This document shows positions 17,804-27,600 of a DNA stretch of 64,000 bases, one piece after another; the first letter of the stretch is position 1; the number at the start of each line of letters is the position of its first letter. The DNA is from Kordia jejudonensis (GTDB lineage Bacteria > Bacteroidota > Bacteroidia > Flavobacteriales > Flavobacteriaceae). The stretch spans positions 62,001 to 126,000 of the forward strand of contig NZ_LBMG01000007.1 of assembly GCF_001005315.1 (NCBI RefSeq), written 5' to 3'. A program made the translations under genes and the position numbers. The notes beneath the pieces are model-generated. The model was not told where the DNA came from and made no database searches. It was given only the letters and a program-made list of their open reading frames with translations.

Positions 17804-20077
17804 ATGAAGCTTAATTTATGTTTACTTTTTATCTTTATTTCTTCCGTAGTTTTAGCTCAAACTACTGAAATAAAAGGAATTGTATCTTATGAAAATCGCC
17901 CTGAAGGCTTTGTAAATGTATACATTAGAAATGGAGATAAAGGAACTATCACGAATGATAAAGGCGCATATTCGCTAACTGTTTCACCTGGAAACTACAC
18001 ATTGATAGTTCAAGCTTTAGGTTTCAAAACAATACAAAAAGATATAACTGTTGGAACTTCAATAGTTGTTTTAAATTTCAATTTACAAAAAGATTTGCTA
18101 GGATTAGATCAGGTTGTGGTTTCTGCTACAAAAACCGAACTTAATCGTCGTGAAGCGCCAGTTTTGGTAACGGTTACCAATGCCAAATCCTTAAAAAATG
18201 TACAAGCCGCAACATTGTTTGAAGGTTTAAATTTTCAACCTGGATTACGAACCGAAGTCAATTGTCAGAATTGTGGTTTTTCACAAATTCGAATTAACGG
18301 TTTGGATGGAGCATATTCGCAGATTTTGGTAAATAGCCGTCCTGTTTTTGGTTCACTGAATGGAATTTACGGTTTGGAGCAAATTCCAACGAACATGATT
18401 AAACAAATTGAAGTAACGCGCGGTGGCGGATCGGCTATTTTTGGTTCCAATGCTATTGCGGGAACAATTAATATCATTACGAAAGATCCACTAGAAAATC
18501 AGTTTCAAGTAGCTTCTAAAATTGGATTGATTGATGGCGAAAGTACGGATGCCGTAACAACTTTTAATTCTACATTTGTCTCCGAAGATTTAAATAAAGG
18601 AATTACGTTTTTTGGGATGCATCGCGATCGGGAAGGCTACGATAATAATGATGACGGTTTTACAGAAATGACCAAACTGCGCAATTTGAATTTCGGTTTT
18701 AAATCGTTTTATAAGTTTGATTTCAGGCGAAAATTGACCTTAGAATTCAATAATTCACACGAATTCAGACGCGGTGGAGATTTTATTGACAAATCGCCCA
18801 TTTTTGCCAACATAGCGGAAGAAATTACAAGTAATGTGATTGGCGGAGGCATTACGTTTGACTATTTTTCGGAAGATTATTTGCAGAAGTTTTCCGCGTA
18901 TGGAAATATTCAACATACACGGTCGGATAATTATTACGGAACCAACCAAGATCCAAATGGTTTCGGATTGACGAAAGATTTTGTAACCGTTGCAGGAATT
19001 CAACATACGGCACAGTTTGAAGATTTTGTCAAAGGAAGTATGGATTTGACTTCTGGCGTAGAACATCGATTCAATCGCATTACGGAACGTCGCGAAAACC
19101 CTCTGATTATTCCTATTACACAAAACACCAATACACTTGGAATTTACACACAATTGGATTGGAAAATTTTAGAGAATTTGAAACTTTTGGCTGGCGCAAG
19201 GGGCGAATTGTTTACCTCTAATTTGAACGACAAGTCGCTTTTTATCGTGAATCCGCGAGTGAGTATTTTGTACAATATTTCGAAAAAGTTGAGCTTTAGA
19301 ACTGGATATTCACAAGGTTTTAGAGCGCCACAATTTTACTCCGAAGATGTCCATTCTGAGATTATTACGGGCGAAGTGCGAAGAATTCGTTTGGCAGAAA
19401 ATTTAAAAAAAGAGTTGTCACATAGTTTTATTGGTTCGTTGGAATATTCGCATCAGCATGAAAATCATCAATTGATGTTAACTTTTGAAGGTTTTTATAC
19501 AACGATTAACGATCCGTTTGTGTATGAAGCGCGCGGAGACATTGGCGGATTGCAGATTAAGGAGAAAATTAATGGTGATAATGCGATTGTAAATGGTTTT
19601 AATTTGGAAGCACGTTTTAGTCCAAATCCGAAGTTTTTGTTTCAGCTGGGCGGAACGTTTCAGAATAGTTATTTTGAGAATTCATACGAACCCGAAGAAG
19701 GAATTGTGACGAATAAAATCACGCGTACGCCAAATATTTATGGGAATATGATGGTAAATTACACACCAAATGACCGATGGGATTTTAACTTAAATGGTGT
19801 GTACACAGGAAAAATGTTTGTACCACATGTTGCTGGTTTTATTCCTGAAACCGTATTGGAAGAAACGCCAAACTTGTTTGAAATTGGCTTGAATGCTAGT
19901 AGAACTTTTACAGTTTCAGATAAGTTTCAGTTTGAAATTAATGGTGGCGTAAAGAATCTTTTTAATGCGTATCAAGATGATTTTGATAAAACTATTGACA
20001 GAGATCCAAACTATATTTATGGACCTTCGCAACCGCGAACTGTTTTTATTGGCTTGAAGTTTGGAACGGATTTGTAA
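17804..20077 (+). CDS. TonB-dependent outer-membrane receptor
   Basis: The 757-residue protein starts MKLNLCLLFIFISSVVLAQ; the ATG at 17804 is preferred to the TTG one codon earlier. Residues about 22-100 form a carboxypeptidase-like regulatory domain. Next come a TonB box-like segment and a plug (about 115-235) containing CQNCGFSQIRINGLDGAYSQ and IEVTRGGGSAIFGSNAIAGT. A 22-strand barrel follows, ending VFIGLKFGTDL. The CQNC pair in the plug is seen in a metal/iron-linked group of such receptors (by recall). It is divergent from the DtxR-like regulator with a palindromic operator candidate between them, so it is probably a metal-chelate importer. Substrate unknown. Confidence 0.92.
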   Translation: MKLNLCLLFIFISSVVLAQTTEIKGIVSYENRPEGFVNVYIRNGDKGTITNDKGAYSLTVSPGNYTLIVQALGFKTIQKDITVGTSIVVLNFNLQKDLLGLDQVVVSATKTELNRREAPVLVTVTNAKSLKNVQAATLFEGLNFQPGLRTEVNCQNCGFSQIRINGLDGAYSQILVNSRPVFGSLNGIYGLEQIPTNMIKQIEVTRGGGSAIFGSNAIAGTINIITKDPLENQFQVASKIGLIDGESTDAVTTFNSTFVSEDLNKGITFFGMHRDREGYDNNDDGFTEMTKLRNLNFGFKSFYKFDFRRKLTLEFNNSHEFRRGGDFIDKSPIFANIAEEITSNVIGGGITFDYFSEDYLQKFSAYGNIQHTRSDNYYGTNQDPNGFGLTKDFVTVAGIQHTAQFEDFVKGSMDLTSGVEHRFNRITERRENPLIIPITQNTNTLGIYTQLDWKILENLKLLAGARGELFTSNLNDKSLFIVNPRVSILYNISKKLSFRTGYSQGFRAPQFYSEDVHSEIITGEVRRIRLAENLKKELSHSFIGSLEYSHQHENHQLMLTFEGFYTTINDPFVYEARGDIGGLQIKEKINGDNAIVNGFNLEARFSPNPKFLFQLGGTFQNSYFENSYEPEEGIVTNKITRTPNIYGNMMVNYTPNDRWDFNLNGVYTGKMFVPHVAGFIPETVLEETPNLFEIGLNASRTFTVSDKFQFEINGGVKNLFNAYQDDFDKTIDRDPNYIYGPSQPRTVFIGLKFGTDL

Positions 20078-20081
20078 CTAG

Positions 20082-20153
20082 AGATCGCTGGCGCTTTTAG
20101 ATATTTAGATATTAGATGCATTCCATCATGCTGAACTTGATTCAGCATCACAT
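20082..20153. repeat. solo copy of the palindromic array element
   Basis: A perfect hairpin, ATGCTGAA-CTTGA-TTCAGCAT (20128-20148), followed by CACATAA, is identical to the H1 hairpin region in modules B3 and B9 of the 55.8-58.3 kb array. The left part (GATCGCTGGCGCTTTTAGA and following bases) resembles the start of the array flank at 55718. It lies just after the receptor stop in a convergent gap. Confidence 0.75.
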
Positions 20154-20167
20154 AACAGTAAGAAAAT

Positions 20168-20222
20168 CTCAATACTCAAATCTACCTTCTCAATTCTCAA
20201 AACTCAAAACTCAATACTAAAC
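20168..20222. repeat. degenerate heptanucleotide repeat, about eight units
   Basis: Units begin CT and repeat every seven bases: CTCAATA, CTCAAAT, CTACCTT, CTCAATT, CTCAAAA, CTCAAAA, CTCAATA, CTAAACC. It runs up to the polyprenyl synthase stop. The sequence differs from the 16.9-kb repeats, but the period is the same. Confidence 0.7.
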
Positions 20223-21197
20223 CTAAACTGTTCTATTCATCAATTGCTCACCAAATGCTTGCAATAGCTGCTTTTCTTTATCGCCAATATTTAACGTTTT
20301 TAATACAGCAAAAGCTTTTTTGGTATACGCTTCTATCGCTTCTTTAATAGCTTCTGGCGCGTTACTTTCGCTAAATATTTTCATAACTGCAGCTACTTTT
20401 TCAGTAGTATCTTCTGGTTGAATAGAAAATAAATGCTGTAAACTTTCTTGATTATCTGCTGAGCTATTTTCGTATGCTTTTAAATATAAATACGTCTTTT
20501 TATTTTCAATGATATCGCCTCCAACTTGTTTTCCAAATGTTTCAGGATCGCCATATGCGTCTAAATAATCATCTTGTAACTGAAACGCCAATCCTAAATT
20601 TCGACCAAAATCATAAATGCCTTCTGCGTCCGTTTCACTTGCTTCGGCAACAATAGCGCCCATTTTCATGGCAGCTCCAACCAAAACAGCCGTTTTATAT
20701 TCAATCATTTTTAAATACTGAGGAATGGTCACATCGTTTCTAGTTTCAAAATCGATGTCATATTGTTGTCCTTCGCAGACTTCAATCGCGGTTTTACTAA
20801 ACAATTCTGCCAATGATCTAAACGTTTTCCCTTCATAGTTTTCAAACAGTTGATACGCCAAAATTAGCATAGCATCGCCTGACAAAATTCCAGTATTGAT
20901 GTCCCATTTTTCATGCACCGTTTTTTTACCTCTTCGCAAAGGTGCATCGTCCATAATATCGTCATGTACTAATGAAAAGTTGTGAAAAACCTCAACTGCC
21001 AACGCAGCATCTAAAGCTTTTGTATGTGAAGTTCCAAAAATTTCGGCTGTCATTAACGTCAATACGGGACGCAATCGTTTTCCGCCTAATTGAAGAATGT
21101 ATACAATGGGTTCATATAAACTTTTGGGTTCAGTCAATACTATCTTTTCTTCTAAATAGTTTAGAAAGGTTTCACGATAGTCAGCAATATGTGTCAT
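20223..21197 (-). CDS. polyprenyl synthetase (trans-isoprenyl diphosphate synthase)
   Basis: The 324-residue enzyme starts at the ATG at 21197 (MTHIADYRETFLNYLE), chosen over the longer hydrophobic N-terminal extension. The first aspartate-rich motif is LVHDDIMDDAPLRRG (Asp79, Asp80, Asp83) and the second is QLQDDYLDAYGDPETFGKQ. Lysine and arginine residues for diphosphate binding (GGKRLRPVLTLM) are present. It condenses IPP with an allylic diphosphate to a longer chain, supplying quinone or carotenoid precursors. Chain length cannot be read with confidence. It is transcribed divergently from the TetR-efflux operon. Confidence 0.93.
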   Translation of the reverse strand: MTHIADYRETFLNYLEEKIVLTEPKSLYEPIVYILQLGGKRLRPVLTLMTAEIFGTSHTKALDAALAVEVFHNFSLVHDDIMDDAPLRRGKKTVHEKWDINTGILSGDAMLILAYQLFENYEGKTFRSLAELFSKTAIEVCEGQQYDIDFETRNDVTIPQYLKMIEYKTAVLVGAAMKMGAIVAEASETDAEGIYDFGRNLGLAFQLQDDYLDAYGDPETFGKQVGGDIIENKKTYLYLKAYENSSADNQESLQHLFSIQPEDTTEKVAAVMKIFSESNAPEAIKEAIEAYTKKAFAVLKTLNIGDKEKQLLQAFGEQLMNRTV

Positions 21198-21286
21198 GCA
21201 ATAAAATTTTAACAAAAATACCACATTTACAATTTATGCTGGTAAAAATCAATTGTTAAATAATTGTAAAAACTCAGGAAACTTTT

Positions 21287-21316
21287 TTTGTTTTCAAAGT
21301 TTCCGTGTTACATTTG
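21287..21316 (+). promoter_or_regulatory. promoter of the TetR-efflux operon
   Basis: TTTG (21287-21290) and TACATTTG (21309-21316) are separated by 18 bases, matching the Bacteroidota -33/-7 consensus. The regulator ATG at 21327 lies 10 bases after the box. Confidence 0.7.
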
Positions 21317-21326
21317 CACTCTACTT

Positions 21327-21932
21327 ATGAAAGAGAAAATTAAAACAACAGCAACAGAGTTATTCTTAAACTTAGGGTTTAAGAGTGTTACCATGGACGA
21401 TATTGCTAATGAAATGGCGATATCTAAAAAAACCATTTATACACATTTTAATAACAAAACGGCGCTGGTAAATGAAGTAACAGGTTCGTTGTTTTGTGAA
21501 ATTAGTGAAGGAATTGACTTGATTTGTGCTGCTGAGAAAAACTCCATTGAAGAACTGTATGAAATTAAACGTTTTGTAATGGAGCATTTAAAAGATGAAA
21601 AATCATCGCCACAATATCAGCTCCAAAAATATTACCCAAAAATTTACATGAACCTGAAAAAGAAACAGTTTGATGTAATGCAAGATTGTGTAAAAGACAA
21701 TTTAAAACGTGGAATAGATTCAGGAATGTACAGAAGTAATATTGATGTAGAGTTTGTATCAAGAATTTACTTTAACGGCGTAATTGGTATTAAGGACAAT
21801 GAATTATTTCCAGCAAAAATGTTTCCAATGCACGTATTAATGGACTACTTTTTAGAATATCACTTGCGTGGAATTTGCACACCGAAAGGACTTGAAATAT
21901 TACAAAAATTTATAACAACTAATCAATCATAA
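21327..21932 (+). CDS. TetR/AcrR-family regulator of the efflux operon
   Basis: The 201-residue protein begins with MKEKIKTTATELFLNLGF, the start chosen because the promoter lies just upstream and earlier codons encode no helix. The N-terminal TetR helix-turn-helix reads SVTMDDIANEMAISKKTIYTHF (about 15-37). The C-terminal ligand domain is not identified. It is the first gene of a TetR-TolC-MFP-RND operon, and the TolC start is one base after its stop. It presumably represses its own operon until a toxic ligand binds. Confidence 0.92.
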   Translation: MKEKIKTTATELFLNLGFKSVTMDDIANEMAISKKTIYTHFNNKTALVNEVTGSLFCEISEGIDLICAAEKNSIEELYEIKRFVMEHLKDEKSSPQYQLQKYYPKIYMNLKKKQFDVMQDCVKDNLKRGIDSGMYRSNIDVEFVSRIYFNGVIGIKDNELFPAKMFPMHVLMDYFLEYHLRGICTPKGLEILQKFITTNQS

Positions 21933-21933
21933 T

Positions 21934-23361
21934 ATGCGAAACAAACTAATTTTTATCTTTAGTTTATGTTTTCTAAACGTAGGGTTTTCTCAGGAAAATC
22001 AAGAAATACCGAAAAGCTTTTCGTTAGATGAAGCCATTACTTTTGCACTTGAAAACAACAGAACTGCTAAAAATGCAGTGCGCGATATTGAAGCCGCTAA
22101 AAAACAAAAATGGGAAACTACCGCTGCAGGACTGCCACAAATTAATGCCGCAGTAGATTATCAAAATTTTATAAAGCAACCTGTTTCTTTACTTCCCGCA
22201 AGTGCTTTTGATCCGTTTAATCAAATTAGACAATTGAATGAGTTTTACGATCTAAGCAGTTTGCCCGTAATAGACAACATTCCTGCTGCGCCAAGAGATG
22301 ACGAGTTTATTCCCGTAGTTTTTGGAACGAAACAAGCTGTAAATGCAAATATTACCTTGAATCAGTTAATTTTTGATGGTTCGTATTTAGTCGGATTGCA
22401 ATCTGCAAAAGTATTCTTAGAAATTTCTCAGAATGCGAAAGAAAAAACAGATTTAGAGGTTCGAAAAGCGGTAATTAACGCGTATGGAAATGTATTACTT
22501 TCAGAACAAAGTGTTGCCATTTTAGAACGAAATAAAGCGACTCTTGAAAAGAATTTGAACGAAACGAAGAAAATCTATGAAAATGGATTGACGGAAGAAG
22601 AAGATGTAGAACAACTAGAAATTACGCTATCAAGTATTGAAAGTAATTTGAGAAATGTGAAGCGTTTGCGCGATTTATCATATAAAATGCTCAATATTAC
22701 TATGGGAATCGATTTGAATCACGATACAACGTTAACTGATACACTTCAAGAGTTGACCATAGAAAATATTGCACCTTCTTTATTAGGAACTGATGAAGAT
22801 GTTACAAAAACAGTGGATTATAAAATTGCTGCAAACGATACACGCTCTAAAGAACTGTTGTTAAAATTGGAAAAAAGTAAAGCACTACCTTCTCTAGCAG
22901 GATTTGTAACAGCTGGATACAACGGAAATGCAAATTCTTTCGATTTTTTCCAACGAGAACAACAATGGTTTGGAACTGCAGCTTTTGGTTTTAGCCTAAA
23001 TATTCCAATATTTAGTTCACTACAAAGAAGTGCGTCCACACAACGTGCAAAAATAAATCTAGAGAAAGCAACAGACGATTTAACAGAAGTAGAACAGCAA
23101 TTAAAACTACAAGTTGCTGCTGCAAAAAGTGATTATCAATTATCTATTGAAGAATATGAAACGGCTAAGAAAAACTTGCGCCTTTCTGAACGTATTGAAC
23201 AAAAAAATCAAGTAAAATTCTTTGAAGGTGTCGGATCGAGTTTCGAACTGCGTCAAGCACAAACACAACTATACACAGCACAACAAGAATATTTACAAGC
23301 AATGCTAGATGTAATCAACAAAAAAGCTGCTTTAGAAACTATTTTAAATCAAACGAATTAG
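21934..23361 (+). CDS. TolC-family outer-membrane efflux protein
   Basis: The 475-residue protein begins with a signal peptide (MRNKLIFIFSLCFLNVGFSQ). It contains the duplicated outer-membrane efflux domain with long coiled helices; the second repeat carries AQTQLYTAQQEYLQAMLDVI. It forms the channel through the outer membrane for the RND pump encoded two genes later. The 84-base gap 23362-23445 holds an AT-rich spacer with weak 7-base periodicity but no recognised gene. Confidence 0.93.
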   Translation: MRNKLIFIFSLCFLNVGFSQENQEIPKSFSLDEAITFALENNRTAKNAVRDIEAAKKQKWETTAAGLPQINAAVDYQNFIKQPVSLLPASAFDPFNQIRQLNEFYDLSSLPVIDNIPAAPRDDEFIPVVFGTKQAVNANITLNQLIFDGSYLVGLQSAKVFLEISQNAKEKTDLEVRKAVINAYGNVLLSEQSVAILERNKATLEKNLNETKKIYENGLTEEEDVEQLEITLSSIESNLRNVKRLRDLSYKMLNITMGIDLNHDTTLTDTLQELTIENIAPSLLGTDEDVTKTVDYKIAANDTRSKELLLKLEKSKALPSLAGFVTAGYNGNANSFDFFQREQQWFGTAAFGFSLNIPIFSSLQRSASTQRAKINLEKATDDLTEVEQQLKLQVAAAKSDYQLSIEEYETAKKNLRLSERIEQKNQVKFFEGVGSSFELRQAQTQLYTAQQEYLQAMLDVINKKAALETILNQTN

Positions 23362-23445
23362 AAAGTGAGTTGTTGAGTAATTAAGTTTTACACAACTAAA
23401 CTTCTAACCAAATAAACGAATAAACACACAAACAAATCAACCGCA

Positions 23446-24615
23446 ATGAAAAAAATAAATATACTACTGCTCTTTCCTATCTTGCTACTTATAGCTTCCT
23501 GTGGTGGTGGAAATAAAGATATAGATGCACTCATAGCTGCAAAAGATGTCAAAAAACTAGAAGAAAAAAGAGACGAATTAAAAGCTGAAAAAACAGCACT
23601 TGAAGCGGAAATAAAAAAACTTGTAGTGGCTATTGAAGACATAAATCCTACAGAAAAGAAAACGCTGATTACTACGTTTGCTGCAAAAGATACTATTTTT
23701 AACCACTTTCTAGAATTGCAAGGAAATGTAGACACAAAGAAAAATATTGTGATTACACCTGAAATGTCTGGAATTTTAAAGCAAGTGTTGGTTAAAGAAG
23801 GACAACGCGTTTCCAAAGGACAAGTATTGGCAAGAGTGGATGACAACGGATTGAATCAACAATTGGCACAATTGCAAATTCAGGCAGACTTAGCAAAAAC
23901 AACCTACGATCGTCAAAAAAGATTATGGGATCAGAAAATTGGTTCTGAACTGCAATTTTTACAAACAAAATCTTCATACGAAGCACAACAAAAAGCGGTT
24001 GATCAATTAAAAACACAACTCGCCAAAACTGCCATTAGAGCGCCATTTTCTGGTGTTATTGATGATGTGATTACAGAACAAGGTTCAGTGGTTGGCGCTG
24101 GGCAATCGCCAATAGTTCGTATTATAAACTTAAGTGATATGTATGTAGAAGCGGTAATTCCTGAACAATACCTGACCGATGTAAAAGAAGGAAAAGATGT
24201 AGAAGTATATTTCCCTATTTTAGGCGAAACTATCAACGCTAAAATACGTCAGGCTGGCGATTTTATCGATCCTAACAATCGTACATTCAAAGTAGAAATT
24301 GCCATTCCAAACAAAAAAGGAAACATTAAGCCAAACCTAACGGCAAAACTAAAAATCAACGATTATACCAACGAAAAAGCCATCCTAATTCCACAAAGTG
24401 TCATCTCTGAAAATGCCGATGGAGAACAATATGTGTTCATTGCAAGTGATATTAATGGAACAACGGCAAAGGCAAAACGTGTGATTGTAACTACAGGTAA
24501 AACGCAAGGCGATTTTATCGAAATTACCTCTGGACTAAAAGATGGTGATGCCGTTATAAAAGAAGGTGCGCGTAGTGTAAAAGATGATCAGGAAATTGAG
24601 ATTATAAACAACTAA
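23446..24615 (+). CDS. RND efflux periplasmic adaptor (MFP) lipoprotein
   Basis: The 389-residue lipoprotein has the lipobox IASC followed by GGG. A coiled coil occupies about 28-60 and again about 140-190. The lipoyl-like half-motif reads VVITPEMSGILKQVLVKEGQ, and the beta-barrel part contains AGDFIDPNNRTFKVEIAIPN. It bridges the inner-membrane pump and the TolC channel. It ends 12 bases before the RND gene. Confidence 0.93.
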   Translation: MKKINILLLFPILLLIASCGGGNKDIDALIAAKDVKKLEEKRDELKAEKTALEAEIKKLVVAIEDINPTEKKTLITTFAAKDTIFNHFLELQGNVDTKKNIVITPEMSGILKQVLVKEGQRVSKGQVLARVDDNGLNQQLAQLQIQADLAKTTYDRQKRLWDQKIGSELQFLQTKSSYEAQQKAVDQLKTQLAKTAIRAPFSGVIDDVITEQGSVVGAGQSPIVRIINLSDMYVEAVIPEQYLTDVKEGKDVEVYFPILGETINAKIRQAGDFIDPNNRTFKVEIAIPNKKGNIKPNLTAKLKINDYTNEKAILIPQSVISENADGEQYVFIASDINGTTAKAKRVIVTTGKTQGDFIEITSGLKDGDAVIKEGARSVKDDQEIEIINN

Positions 24616-24627
24616 TGAGCGAACCAA

Positions 24628-27600
24628 ATGGCTAAAAATAAAACCAACAAAGAGTTCATTTTATCCTCTTGGGCGATTGATAATAAAACGATTATCTACA
24701 TCGTAATGGGCTTAATTCTCGTCTTGGGAATCTCCGCGTACTTTAGCATGCCACGTGAAAATTTCCCAGAAGTTATCGAAACCAAAATCTACGTAAGTAC
24801 CATTTATCCTGGAAATACTGCGGAAGATATAGAAAAACTCATTGTAGATCCGCTAGAAGATCGACTCAAAAATATAAGTGGCGTAGTTGAAGTTACCTCA
24901 ACATCTCAAGAAGATTACGGAATCATCATTGTAGAATTTAGTGAAAAAATCAGCGTCGAATCGGCTAAACTCAAAGTAAAAGATGAAGTTGATACCGAAA
25001 AAGGTGGCGAAGATTGGCCAACATTCAACGGTGCAAAAGTAGAACCGAATGTATTCAACCTGAATCTTTCGGAAGAACAACCGATACTGAATATCAATAT
25101 TTCTGGAAACTATCCGGTAGAAAAACTAAAAGATTTCGCAGAAGACCTTCAAGATGAAATTGAAGACCTCATGGAAATCAAACAAGTTGATATTCGTGGA
25201 GCACAAGAAAAAGAAGTAGAAGTTGCCGTTGACGTTTATAAAATGATGGCAGCAAAAGTAAACTTTGACGATGTACGAAACGCTATTGCCAATGGAAATG
25301 TAACCATTTCGGCAGGAAATCTTATTTCTTCTGGACAACGACGTACAATTCGAATTTTAGGCGAAATTGAAAATCCGCAACAGCTCAACGATTTCGTTGT
25401 AAAATCAATTGATGGACCTGTCTATCTAAGAGATATTGCTACCGTTAGTTTCAAAGAAGAAGACAAAACTACCTACGCACGTAAATTTTCCGAAGATGAA
25501 ACGATCATTGCGCGTGATGTAGTCATGCTCGATGTAAAAAAACGTGCAGGAGAAAATATGGTGGCTGCCGCAGAACAAATAAGCGTAATCATCAAAGATT
25601 TCAAAGAAGAACACAAAGATTTAGATATTTCGGTTACCAATGATCAATCTGAAAAAACAATCAATCAAGTAAACGACTTGGTAAACAATATCATTTTCGG
25701 AATCATATTAGTCGTATTTGTACTGATGTTTTTCTTAGGATTTAGAAATGCATTATTCGTAGGATTGGCAATTCCGATGTCGATGTTTATGTCGTTTGTT
25801 ATTTTAGATTTCTTAGGCTACACGATGAATACCATGATTCTTTTTGCTCTCATTATGGGACTTGGGATGCTGGTTGATAACGGAATTGTAGTGGTTGAAA
25901 ACGTATATCGTTTAATGGACGAAGAAGGAATGTCGCGCATTGAAGCCGCTAAAAAAGGTATTGGAGAAATTGCATTTCCAATTATCATTTCTACCCTAAC
26001 TACTGTGGCTGCCTTTGTTCCACTTGGAATGTGGCCAGGAACTATGGGACAATTCATGATCTACTTCCCTATTACACTTTCTGTCGTATTGGGTTCATCA
26101 TTATTTGTTGCCATATTCATCAACTCATTAATGGTATCGCAATTTATGGAAGTTGGCGAACGCAAGTTAAAAGTGCGTCAACTCATCATCATAAGTGTTG
26201 TGCTTGGAGTGCTTGGACTATTGTGTGTAGCCATTGGCGGAGCCGTAAAAGGTCTCGGAACCTTATTGATCTTTATTGCACTAATGTTCTGGATTTACAA
26301 ATACGTTCTAAAACCTGCAGCACGTTTCTTCCAAAATAGAATATTAGCCGCTTTAGAGCGCACATACGAACGTTTCTTGCGTTTCGCTTTGGGCGGATGG
26401 AGACCGTATTTATTTACCGCAGGAACATTTATCTTACTATTTGTTGCCTTTGGACTCTTTGGCGCATCAATGGAAAGTAAACGTACCAAAGTAGAATTCT
26501 TCCCAGACAATAAACCAAATCAAATTATTGTTTACATCGAATATCCGCAAGGAACATCAATTGAAAAAACCAACAAAATCACGAAAGACATTGAAAAACG
26601 TGTATACACGGTATTAAATGGTGATGAATACATGGATAACGGTTACAATTTCTTAGTAGAATCTGCGGTTTCTCAAGTTGGTGAAGGTGCTGGAAATCCA
26701 CAAACAGATGGCGGTTCAGCTGCAGAAATGCCACATAAAGGAAAAATTACGGCGTCCATGCGCGAATACAAATTCCGAAGAGGAGAAGACAGTGAAGTAT
26801 TGCGTCAAAAAGTAACGGAAGCCCTAAAAGGAATTTATCCTGGAGTAGCCATTTCTGTAGAAAAAGATGCCGTTGGTCCGCCTGTGGGTTATCCAATCAA
26901 TATTGAATTGGAAGGCGATGATTATTCGGAACTTATTATAGAAGCTGAACGCTTGCGTGATATCATCAATTCTAAAAATATCCCTGGAATTGAAGAATTA
27001 AAAATTGACGTAAATAAAGGAAAACCTGCCATGCAAGTCGTTGTCGACAGAGAAAAAGCTGGAGAATTAGGCGTTTCGGCAGGACAAGTGGGACAACAAT
27101 TACGAAACTCACTATTTGGATTAAAAGCTTCTGTATACAAACAAGATGGAGACGATTATGACATCTACGTTCGTTTTAATGAAGACAATCGATACAACCT
27201 GAGTTCTTTGTTCAATCAGAAAATAATTTTCAGAAATCAGATGGGACAATTAAAGGAAATTCCACTTTCTGCGGTTGTAAAACAACGAAACACATCTGGT
27301 TTTAGCGCCATAAAACACAAACAGAAAAAACGTGTCGTAACCGTCTATTCAGGATTAGCTCCAGGATTTACAGATGCTGGCGCCATTGTGGCTCAAATTC
27401 AGACAGAAATTGGTGACGAATTTGATGTGGAAGAACAAGGAATTAATGTCGATTTTACAGGGCAAATAGAAGAACAAAACAAGCAACAAGCATTCTTAGG
27501 AGGTGCATTCTTTGCTGGTTTAGGACTCATTATGCTGATTCTAATATTCCAATTTAGTTCTATCTCAAAGCCAACAATTATCATGATTGCTATCTTTTTA

